A stretch of 64,000 nucleotides of DNA from Notospermus geniculatus. Lineage: Eukaryota; Nemertea; Pilidiophora; Heteronemertea; Lineidae. The position numbers and the translations under genes were made by a program. The DNA is taken from contig NMRB01000044.1 of NCBI GenBank assembly GCA_002633025.1, positions 344,871 to 408,870 of the forward strand. Reading direction: 5' to 3'. Below, piece by piece: positions 50,094 through 59,261 of the stretch. Each line of letters opens with the position of its first letter. Within the stretch, counting starts at the first letter, position 1. The notes beneath the pieces are model-generated. The model made no database searches and was not told where the DNA came from. It saw only the letters and a list, made by a program, of their open reading frames with translations.

Positions 50094-50422
50094 TACATGG
50101 TTATTCATAAATAAGACGCTTCAACCTTCGACCGCCGCACTAAAACGGCGCTGTATGTTCCCAATACCGCCCCCTTAACTGAATTAAAACCTGTTTGTAA
50201 ATAGGTCAAATAACAGCAAAGAAAAGCCCTACCCCAGCCCAAGCCAGGCCTATATCTTATCTACCAGCTAGTATGTGCTCATCTACAGACACACACATCA
50301 ACAGATTTAAAAAAAAATTAGTTCACATACACAAAGGCCTAGACAGTGTTCAAAGGTCCCCAAGAGCTTCGTTACCAGAATGTAAGCAATGCCTTTTGTT
50401 ATTCTAATGTTAACATATTCAA
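50094..50422. other. Spacer between the duplicated right ends
   Basis: Unassigned sequence, including a poly-A run near 50310. No gene seen. Confidence 0.4.
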
Positions 50423-50541
50423 TGGCTGGTATTCATAAAAGTTAGCAAATGCTTTTACATAAGATTTGCACAGCAATGTCCAATGTAAATGTACTGCAAC
50501 ACTTGAAGTAAAAGCATTTGCTACCTTATGAATATCAGCCA
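50423..50541. mobile_element. Short MITE, TGGCTG family, copy 2
   Basis: The left arm TGGCTGGTATTCATAAAAG with GTTAGCAAATGCTTTTAC pairs with the right arm GTAAAAGCATTTGCTAC then CTTATGAATATCAGCCA. It is 119 bp and of the same family as 4377-4499. It sits between the duplicated right ends of the 4.9 kb element. Confidence 0.85.
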
Positions 50542-50851
50542 TATCCCAATTCATCTCAATACGGTAACTCCTTTCAAATTGTGTTTTCGTAAACACCAGA
50601 TATAAAGGATACAAGCCTGGTGGCGACTGGGGTTCGCTATGTGGAATAAGCATGGTTGGGGAGAAGTGAGGAATTAAGGATGTGGAGGAAGTTATGACTG
50701 TAATGATGACTGCATGGATACGCCTATAATACATGTTTTACATGCATTCCCATGCGAAATAAACGCAAGATCATTAAAATACACGATGAAAAAAACCAAA
50801 AGGTAAAAGAAGAAACAAAAAAAAATAATGAGTCAAGGCAAAGAAAATTTA

Positions 50852-50922
50852 CACGCCCTGCGTATCGAACCCGAGACCTTCGGCTCCATAGGCAGGCTGC
50901 TTTGCCACTCGGCCATGGCGAC
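50852..50922 (-). repeat. tRNA-like sequence, probable SINE head or tRNA pseudogene
   Basis: On the minus strand GTCGCCATGGCCGAGTGGC resembles a tRNA 5' end with A-box, and GTCTCGGGTTCGATACGC resembles a B-box at about the right distance. Stem pairing in the T and acceptor arms is poor. The sequence downstream on that strand is T-rich. A functional tRNA is unlikely. Confidence 0.55.
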
Positions 50923-51072
50923 TGTGCGCTCTGTGCGGCGCTGATATGCATGCATGTATTGTTTATGCATGTTTATGCATGCATGTATTGTTTAGATATG
51001 TCAGGCGGCGCATGAAATTTCCGCCTGTGTTGAAATTTCGGCAAAAGATGCACAATCGTTAACCTCTCCAAA

Positions 51073-51162
51073 ACTCAAAATGGATTGGTCCCTGGCCCAG
51101 TCTTTCAGAGAGTGAAAAATGAATCCATTAGAGTGAAATTTCACTCTTTGGAATTTAGAGAG
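51073..51162. repeat. Second right end of the 4.9 kb element
   Basis: Identical over 90 bp to 50004-50093 and followed by TA. The sequence beyond it continues the interrupted repeat, so this copy marks the outer boundary. Confidence 0.9.
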
Positions 51163-51165
51163 TAT

Positions 51166-51817
51166 AAGCCAAATAAACACGAACCTATTGTCATCTATTC
51201 ATCCATCGACGGCCCAGTCTCGGGCTGGAATTAAGATTTCGGTTTTATTATAAGCGGACCTCTGACCTCATTTGCATACGGAAATCTCACACTCGGCATT
51301 TTCCGATTGTCGTCCGCGAGATCAACGCACATTCTGTGAATTCCAATTGTGTCATGCAGATTGAAGGTGACAGGTCAGAATAATTAGATTTCGACCAATG
51401 GGTGTATTTGTTATTGTTTACATTTAGCGAACGGAAGGAAAGCAGCACGCCGTGATATCCGTTCACAGAACAAACGACGTTGTGTCCTTTTGCTGGCGAG
51501 TACTTCTTTTGAAGTTGAAAAATAGTCATTGGGTAATTTTAAGGAAGATAGCTAGGTCTCCGTCTGGTAGACGAGAGACAATTCTACACGTGCAGGCCAT
51601 TGTCACTAGATGACACCTATTGTCAGCGAATAGAACTACTAGGCCAACTTGTCTCTGATGACAGCCCAAAGCTGGTTGGTGGTAAAATCCCAACACACCA
51701 ACTAAATCTACTAATAACTTGGAAATTTGGCCATCTTCACGGTTTTACTGATTACTAAGAACTAGAAAATGACTGTTGGATGTTGAACCCGACTCAAACC
51801 ATCCCAATTTAGTATTA
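51166..51817. repeat. Repeat family R-related tandem unit 1 (~650 bp)
   Basis: Contains ATTCATCCATCGACGGCCC, GACCTCATTTGCATACGG, the family core (TTTCGACCAATGGGTGTATT) and a right end GATGACAGCCCAAAGCTGG. Its 3' part near 51765-51817 matches the left flank of the 4.9 kb element and then continues into AAGCCAATAAAC, i.e. an uninterrupted site. Confidence 0.8.
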
Positions 51818-52350
51818 AAAGCCAATAAACAAAGAACTGTTGTCATCTATTCATCTATCGACGGCCCAGTCTCGGGCTGGAATTTAGGTTTCGGTTTTAT
51901 CATAAGCGGACCTCTGACCTCATTTGCATACGGAAATCTTACACTCGGCAATTTCCGATTGTCGTCGTCGGCGAGACCAACGCAAATTCTGTGAATTCCA
52001 ATTGTGTCATGCAGATCGAAGGTGACAGGTCAGAATAATTAGATTTCGACCAATGGGTGTATTTGTTATTGTTTACATTTAGCGAACGGAAGGAAAGGAG
52101 CACGATGTGGTATCCGTTCACACAACAAACGACTTTGTGTCCTTTTGTTGGCGAGTACTTCTTTTGAAGTGGAAAAATAGTCATTGGGTACAATAAAGGA
52201 AACATACTGCTGTGCGTCTGGTCAACGAGAGACAATGCTACACGTGAAGACGACAGGCCGCTGTAATTGGATGACACCTATTGTCGTCAAGTAGAACTAC
52301 TAGGCCTACTTGTCACTGATGACAGCCCAAAGCTGGTGGTTGGTGGTAAA
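51818..52350. repeat. Repeat family R-related tandem unit 2
   Basis: Direct repeat of the preceding unit up to the CCCAAAGCTGG end, with small changes. The minus frame across its core (QKKYSPTKGHKVVCC) is open here and in the copies near 46000 and 51450, but it resembles no known transposase. Confidence 0.8.
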
Positions 52351-52384
52351 CTTTAGTCGGTATGTTTGGTCGAAATCTAATTGG

Positions 52385-52485
52385 TCTGAAGTGTCACTCT
52401 CAGTCTACATAACACAATTGGAATTTATTGAATGCGCGTCGATCTCGCCGACGGCAACCGGAAATTGCCGAGTGTAAAATTGCCG
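52385..52485. repeat. Inverted partial copy of the R-related repeat
   Basis: ACACAATTGGAATTTATTGA followed by GATCTCGCCGACGGCAAC and GGAAATTGCCGAGTGTA is the reverse complement of part of about 51940-52010, with changes. It may be the opposite arm of a larger foldback element. Confidence 0.6.
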
Positions 52486-53410
52486 TTGGTTTAATTACTA
52501 GTAGGTCTGTGGTCCGCTGTTGTTCTGTTTATTGGCTTAATTTGAAACAAAAATTGCGTTCTTTGTACCAATTCTACCCCACGCTTGTTGTTCGTTGTTT
52601 CCACAGTACGCATGATGTCCTTTTTGTTACAGCACTGAACGAATGCAAGGGCGAAAGGGTGTATCTTGTAGAAAACGCCGCAAAAGGATGATGGATCGAG
52701 TCGGCGGTGGCAGTCCAATAGACTGACCATTAGGAACGGTATGGATAGACTGTTTTTAATGCATTTGTCACTTTGCGGTAACCGATATGCTATGCAGCGT
52801 TATTGCATTCTGTACACAGTATGATGCCAGCGGTTATTAAAGGAATTTTCATCCTGTCATCATCATCATTCAGCGATACCCTACTGGCATCCAAAATTGG
52901 AGATTGGTCGGCAAATATCTGATCACGAATGTTCCGCTGTTTATTCCTGTTGCTGCAACTGGCATTTACATGGAAGCAAAGATTGGAAGGGCGGTGGTGA
53001 AAATTCAATCGGTGCGGAGTTAGTGACCAGGCAAAGACACAGGTAACCGATAGATGTCTTCAAGACGATTGGACGTTGAGTGCGACGATACGGAGGTAAC
53101 TTCCCTTCTCGTGTCTGTGCACATTTTTATGACTGCAAATGAGACAGAAATAACCAGCCGATGGAAGCCGAGCTTGATTGATCAGAATCAGATATATGAG
53201 AAGTCAGTCCACCACTCTGATTGACATGTCTCGAATCGACTGCGCGTGACACCGAGGCAAGTGATCCGATGACGTCCCTGTCTGATCTCAGACGGTTGTA
53301 AGTCCAGGGGCTTCGTGACAATGTCTGGCCCTTTGCAGATAACATCATGAGAATTTGTCAAATATTCAAAAACGTCTCCAGACGGACCGAAACGAGTCTC
53401 TGATTCTTAT
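52486..53410. other. Unassigned DNA
   Basis: Minus frames at 52790-53008 and 53127-53348 have no recognised domain. They might be downstream, untranslated or exonic parts of the candidate gene at 53411-53785, but no splice structure could be supported. Confidence 0.35.
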
Positions 53411-53785
53411 TTAGAGACACTGATAAAGCACGAATGAATCTTTCTTGATAACATTAATCTCGCGAAAATTGCCTGCTGGTAAGTAAGGAGGGTTACGACA
53501 GAACCAGACAATGTATGGAGACATAAAGCAACAACCAAATCCAGACGACGCTATTGGCCAAATCTCACGAATAAAAAGGCTTCGCACTGTTCCGACCAGT
53601 GCCAAAATGGCAAACATGACGAATGGCCTTGACCAATTGGCATTAGCTTCTCTCTTGGCGAGGTTGGCTGCTCTGGACTGGTAGGTATGGTCATCCACGG
53701 AGCGGAATAATTGAAAGTTCACAGCCGGGTAGTCAATATATCTTATTCGGACAAGTGGAAACCCTGGGTGGACACCCCATATCAT
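53411..53785 (-). CDS. Possible CD225/dispanin-like membrane protein segment
   Basis: A 124-codon frame starting with ATG. Residues about 20-70 (AVNFQLFRSVDDHTYQSRAA, then NLAKREANANWSR and FVMFAILALVGTV) follow the pattern of the second half of a CD225 domain: a Ser-Asp loop, Ala/Lys-rich helix with Asn-Trp, then a membrane segment. A second hydrophobic stretch (PIASSGFGCCFMSPYIVWF) follows. The first CD225 membrane helix with its Cys pair is not seen and would have to lie in another exon at higher coordinates. A short upstream minus frame starting at 53954 (MDPFSVDVLEKATVE) could be a first exon, but splice phases do not match. Resemblance is weak and the frame could be fortuitous. Confidence 0.25.
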   Translation of the reverse strand: MIWGVHPGFPLVRIRYIDYPAVNFQLFRSVDDHTYQSRAANLAKREANANWSRPFVMFAILALVGTVRSLFIREIWPIASSGFGCCFMSPYIVWFCRNPPYLPAGNFREINVIKKDSFVLYQCL

Positions 53786-54678
53786 TTATTAACCCATACA
53801 TCCGACTTTCACCATCTCAATTTGAATGGTCAAAGATCATGAGACAACTACGCCAGCTCAGGGAGATATGTGAGAGAGGTCGTGATTTTTCTGCTTCCGG
53901 GTACCCTACCTCTACCGTTGCTTTTTCTAAAACGTCGACACTGAACGGATCCATATTATCTTACAACCACCAGGACGCAGAACTATTGGCACGTTTGCTT
54001 TGAGTAGCACTCATCCTTCGAGAGAGTGGCGTATGTGCTAGTGCTTGACTCAGTCGCCTCAAACTGCATTGTAATTTTTTTCGACGCCAAAACAAAGGTA
54101 CATTACATGTATCCCGGTTATAATACATGTACATGTATTTCGGTTAATAAGCAACCTGCCGTCGATTTCAGTCTGAAACCTTTCGCGGGGCACAACGATA
54201 GCTCGAGATAAAAAATAATCCATACACTTTTAATCAGTTTGGGGATCCCCTGTGGTTTCTTCTCGCTTCTGATCTTTAATGGAATAAGGTACGCCTTGCC
54301 TCATTACAGCCGAAATCTAAATAAGGATTTCAGCTTGAAAAGAGGTTTCAGACTGAGAGAATACCGAGACACCCACTTAGTGGTAAAACTTCAGGCAAAT
54401 GGAGGAGTTGCAATGGTTCTTAGAATGGATGGTTCAAAGCCTTCTGTGCTTTCGTTACACATAGGATAAGAATGGAGGGTGCAGGCAGGTAATGGCACTG
54501 ATTTCGCGAGAGCTCAAAACGCGACGACTCCATGCAGCAATGCTTGCATCTTACGACAAAATTTTCGGACGAGATTTGGCGTTTACATTACAGTACATCG
54601 TACATGTACATGCATATACATGTAGAGAGAATACCTTTCGTCAAAATATCCTGCCACTACCAGGTCATGCATTAAATA
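53786..54678. other. Unassigned DNA
   Basis: Short plus frames (54239-54469, 54492-54728) without recognised domains. TACATGTACATG words occur at about 54100-54135 and 54595-54625. Confidence 0.4.
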
Positions 54679-55253
54679 CACTCTTAGCCGAAATGGTTCT
54701 TTGGTGCCACACCAGGAGAACCCTCTGATTTAAGAACCCTCGAGTTGTTTAAGAACCTTTAGAGGTTCCAGATAGAACCTTTCCCGCAGAAAAGGGTTCT
54801 AACTGGAACCTTTATGGGTTCTTTGGCGACAGAAAGGTTCTATATGGAACCCTTTCGGGTTCTTTACAGAAGGTTCTATATAGAACCTTGGGGTTCCTCT
54901 GGTGTAGCACAAAGAACCCCAAAAGAACCTTTTTGGCTACACAGGCAAAATGACGTACATACGGCGGACGTACAACTACTTTTATATCCGCCGTATAGTA
55001 CAATGGATCATCCTCTGGACGTCCGGTGTACGTATGGCTTACGTACGGAAAAATATGTCCGCCGAGTATATGCCGTATGTATGGCATACGTACGGCATAC
55101 GCCATATATCCCGCGTACATACGACGACGTACATACAAATTGAATCTAACTACTTTTATATACGGTATATATACGCAACCAGGACTGGCGGACGTATGCC
55201 GTATATACGCCATACGTCCGCCAGATGTACGTCATTTTCCCTGTGTAAGAGTG
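54679..55253. mobile_element. 575 bp element: AGAACC repeats plus ACGTAC palindromes, TA target
   Basis: Ends are CACTCTTA and TAAGAGTG with TA on each side (54677-54678, 55254-55255). The first half (54679-54940) consists of AGAACC / GGTTCT words in alternating orientation. The second half (about 54940-55246) has its own arms, TACACAGGCAAAATGACGTAC and the complement of TACACAGGGAAAATGACGTAC, and is full of CGTACGGCGGACGTA-type palindromes. Frames across it on both strands are artefacts of the palindromes. Probably one MITE nested at the edge of another. Confidence 0.75.
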
Positions 55254-58200
55254 TACTCACTCTACAGTCATGCCCCCCCCCCCGGGACTTCGTCGCTCAA
55301 TTATTAAGTGACTGTTTTATAAAACACCTCCTCCGCAATTTTCAGTACAGAGTAAACCCATTTGGCAATTGAGTCTGATAGCTTTTGAGAAACTCATCTC
55401 TGTTCAGGTTACTACAGTCAGTGGATCATAATCGAATTGATATATGAAATATTTTTGACGAACAACGTTAGAATACTGAACCTTCGGCAACGTTACGAAA
55501 TCTATCGGCTTTTAGAAGAACTTAGCCTGTTCCGTTCAATAAAAGGTAATCAGCCACCAGCAAGTGATTCTGGACAATCTATAATAAAGTTTTCTTAGTG
55601 TTATCGCTCTACATTTGGGGGTTATTAAAGTTCGATTCTTGATGAGAGAGACGCGGGTAAGTCTGGAGGCACTCCACAATCTACTTGAATAATTAATAAG
55701 ATCAACAGTGACTTTTGTTCAGGAGAACGCATGATTCATCAGCAATATTTTTTGTACAGGTTAAGGTTAGAAGTCCCAAGGTGATGTCGGTCAGACTCCG
55801 GATATTGAAAAGGATTCAACTTAGTGTAATGATCAAAATCGGAATGAGCATTTGGATTCATCCTTTTTTTATCTCAATGAACTTCTTTAAAGTTGAGTTC
55901 ACGAATTCTGATCAACGGAATGACATTGCGGATCGTGGCCATAAGGAACTCGACTCAACACAACTGGAAGAAGTCTGTCTTCTTCAAAACTGGGTAAATT
56001 GCTTTCAGAGGAAAAAAAATCAGATTTGATACCTATCTTTCAATCCCTGGTGACGTACTGAGCTCGACTGCCTCCCCAACATACCCAAAGAAGACAGAAA
56101 CCATGTCAGAATGTAATATTCTATGATAAATATTCCCTTGACCTTTACATGGACGTTTGATCTACGCCGTCTGCACAAACCATCCTCACAAAGAGAAGAC
56201 ATGCGCTTTTTTCTTGAGCTCCCCTTCCCTGACTGAATCAGCTTATTTCTCAGACCAATCCTTCTCTTTTTTACAAGATATGCTGCTTTGGAACTGATCG
56301 TTTCCAGATCTTTGGCAAACCTGACCATCTTGTGATGAGCCTTTTTCAATGTGAAAAGTGGTCTTGTTTCTTTTCAAAGCCAAACGCAGGTATCAGTTGG
56401 CATAATGAACACGAAATTGCCAGGTATAGATAAGTTGGTGCTTACCTGCTGTTGTAACAACTGTGTGGACGACTCATTGTCATTTAGTTAAAAATATACA
56501 TTTATACAGGATGCACGTTTGCTGGAGTAACAGCCCTTTCTGAATCGAACAAAAGTGGGTCAGATAACGAACTCAGACGCCACATCTTTCGTTCACTTGT
56601 TTTTTCTGAAATCTATGTTTGGAAGCACCCCAAAATGCTGTCACTGTGCATTTTACCTAAGGGCGCCGCCTGATGGTAAATTCTTCTCTTTTCAAGAACC
56701 TGCCTTATCATCATCAGAGATGGGCTTCTAAAAATCTCTTAAATACCTCAGCATATGACGTTGGGCCAAAAAAATGTCGGGGGAATAAGAGGATATAAAC
56801 ACCTCCGAGACAGCGGAGTTCTGATTGTAAATCACCAGCAGACAGACATAGTAATCGAGTAAAGACACGATTTATGTCATTGCCAAATGGTCAGATACTG
56901 CACAGCCTGCCCCACCGAAACCTTCCATCCCTCGCCACTTATGGATCTCCTAAGATGGCCAGCTGGCCGAGACACCAATCGGTTTTTCAACATCTGTAAG
57001 TACATTACTCTTGTCTGATGGATGCCCACCCTTAGGGCTCCATGGTTTGTCCACTCAAGTAGCAAATAATTCCGTACATGTCCAAGAGATAATAGGAAGC
57101 TCAGCAATGGAGTAATGAAATATCTCCAAGACATGCCGGAGGAGAAGTAGTACAAAACATTCACCAAACGCGAGGCCTTTCATTGATTTTAGCTCAGTCA
57201 AATCATTGCCTTTTAGACACCGACTGCAGAAATGTCTTACGAAGGGAATCTCAGTTACGTGTTTAGTGGAAGTTGCTGCGGACACCTGCGTTCGGTGCAG
57301 ACCAGTAAGTGTTGTATAAGGCACTATAGAAGCACCTCGACTTTTTCAAAGAAATCTACCTGTGTGTCCCATGCTTAACGAAAATGACATAAAACCATCG
57401 TTACCATCCTCGATCTTGGTTTTATCTGTCATGTTCACATCAAAATGTTTCCTAAGAAATCCGATTGTACATGGCCATCTTGCAATCATACGCAAGTGGT
57501 TCGTCAATAACATCTGTGGATTTTTTCTTCTTAGCATCGGAATCACTACCCCAAGGCCAGTTTATCATAATTACCAACGACAAGACGAAGAAGAAAAAAT
57601 ATAATCGGATGGAATATGAACATCGGTACCTGACATCAGGCGTTGGAAATATCATCCGTCATGCCTAGCCATCTATAATTTGAAATGGTTATCTCGTAGG
57701 GGAAGGGGCTTTGGTTGACTGAGTCAGGCTGTTTTCTGAGCGTAGTAGTACACCATTTGCGGACACCGACTATTTTTTCACGACTGACGTCTTCTCACAG
57801 ACTGTTGAAAAACTAGTTTTGTACGACAGGTCAAGGCCATTAGGTGACGAAGTAGCCACCATGTGATCAAAAAGGTCAAGCACATAATCCAGAAAGTCGA
57901 TGTATTAAAATACTATACGATAATGCCTTCGAATGATCCAAAAGGTCAAAGTCATTGAGAAGGCGATCCTGGGTGTTGATGTCATTGAATAAATTTAATT
58001 TCAAACTGGCCATTTCCATTTCTTGCCCTCTCACACAAAACCAGCAATGGATTTGATCAATCTCTCCTGTATACAGACAAATGGTGTTGATTTTATGGAT
58101 AAGCCATCGGCAATGTGGGGTATTCCACTTATCATTCAGGCTATATTGGTATACTTAATATCGGGAATCAGGGTGACACTATATTGATGAAATGCCCACT

Positions 58201-58954
58201 CTTCCAGCATGCTTATTATCTTACAGATATTGGTGTGAGCCAGACGAACGGGCTGGACACAAGGAGGCCACCACAGGTGTCAGTGCAGGTGACATTTACA
58301 AGGAAAGTACTTCCATGACGACACAGGGCACATCAACATTCTAAAGGAAAATCAAGAAGTGATTTCTCAGGCAAGAGACCAACAAACCAACAGAAAACCA
58401 ATGTTACAATTTTTTTTCTCAATTTATCTGACGAGGTCAGAACAGATGGTGAGCTCTGGGATGGTCCTTGTGTTCCCAAGCACGATTTACCGGTGAACAT
58501 GGGCCAGTAGAGTTGTATTGGAAGCGAAAACAGGCTTAAAATCACATTTTTGACGACAGTATAAAAGAGAACCACATGCAAGTCCACACTACTTCCCAAA
58601 GTCAGCGTCAGTAAAGTTGTACTCCACTCGTCCCTTGGGACCGAGCTACGACTGGCGGGTGACTTATTTGGCCCAAGAGACCGAGTTGCGTGTCAAACCT
58701 TGCGTGTGCTCTGCCTGATAGTGAGGACACTGGTTTTCTTTCTTGGCGAGGCACGTTGTTTTTTAACCATCGCACTGAACTCTGGCAGTTGTTATCTCAA
58801 ATCAGAACGGCAACCATGTTGTGGTTTCTTGTAACAATGGAATGTGCACAATCAAGGACGACATCGGGCAAAGAAATTTTACAAGCTGAATCCTCTCAAC
58901 AGAGGAATGATGATCACTGCTCTCAACACCGTTCCATCAGGCTTTTCGGAAGCA
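55254..58954. other. Unassigned intergenic DNA
   Basis: A 12-C run lies near 55272. Several minus frames (56020-56349, 56877-57324, 57346-57655, 58333-58599) have hydrophobic stretches suggestive of membrane segments, but no family signature, and their frames overlap inconsistently. No gene is called. Confidence 0.4.
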
Positions 58955-59231
58955 GGGGCCGTATGCATAAAACATAAGGGCCTTATGCACCAACCAACGA
59001 AGATTATCTTGAACTCATGGTTGAGCCACAACTTTTCAATTGTTCAGGTTTGCCAGGGCATGAAGTGACAATGGAAACTTAGTTGTGGCTCAACCTGTGT
59101 TCAAGATAATCTTCAATGGTGCTATTCCCTTAATCTATATCTATTGTTCCAAAAACATGGAAAATTTTCACTTAAGATGTCTTATCAAAAATAGATAAGC
59201 TTATCTATTTTTGGTTTTATGCATATGACCC
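58955..59231. mobile_element. 277 bp foldback MITE, GGGCCGTATGCATAAAAC ends
   Basis: The left end GGGGCCGTATGCATAAAAC pairs with the right end GGTTTTATGCATATGACCC. Inside, GAAGATTATCTTGAAC then GGTTGAGCCACAACT pairs with AGTTGTGGCTCAACC and GTTCAAGATAATCTTC. A small internal hairpin, AATAGATAAGCTTATCTATT, lies near 59191-59210. Confidence 0.8.
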
Positions 59232-59261
59232 AGGTCTACGGGTCATTAAAATTTGAATATT

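Larger units (their letters stand above)
46259..51162. mobile_element. 4.9 kb composite element with GAGTGAAA-rich inverted ends, TA target
   Basis: The left end CTCTCTAAATTCC followed by GGGAGTGAAA mirrors the right end TTTCACTC, then GGAATTTAGAGAG. TA flanks both sides (46257-46258, 51163-51164). The flanking sequences join without it in the neighbouring repeat copy at about 51813, giving an empty site. Subterminal regions (46259-46502, 46849-47093, 49670-50093, 51073-51162) are packed with GAGTGAAA / TTTCACTC in both orientations. Both termini are duplicated inside the element. Cargo: a TAGGCC-rich tract, two exon-like segments, a tandem array, a MITE and a tRNA-like relic. No transposase is recognised, so it is presumably non-autonomous. 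Alternatively, a smaller element (46259-50093) later gained a second right end. Confidence 0.7.

Noticed and set aside
50852-50922. Functional tRNA gene
   Set aside because: A- and B-box-like words are present, but the T and acceptor stems do not pair.
54812-55372. Tyr/Arg-rich frames on both strands
   Set aside because: They are translations of ACGTAC palindromes in a MITE.
56020-58599. Series of minus frames with hydrophobic segments, suggestive of a 7TM protein
   Set aside because: Frames overlap in inconsistent phases and no conserved receptor motif such as DRY or NPxxY was found.
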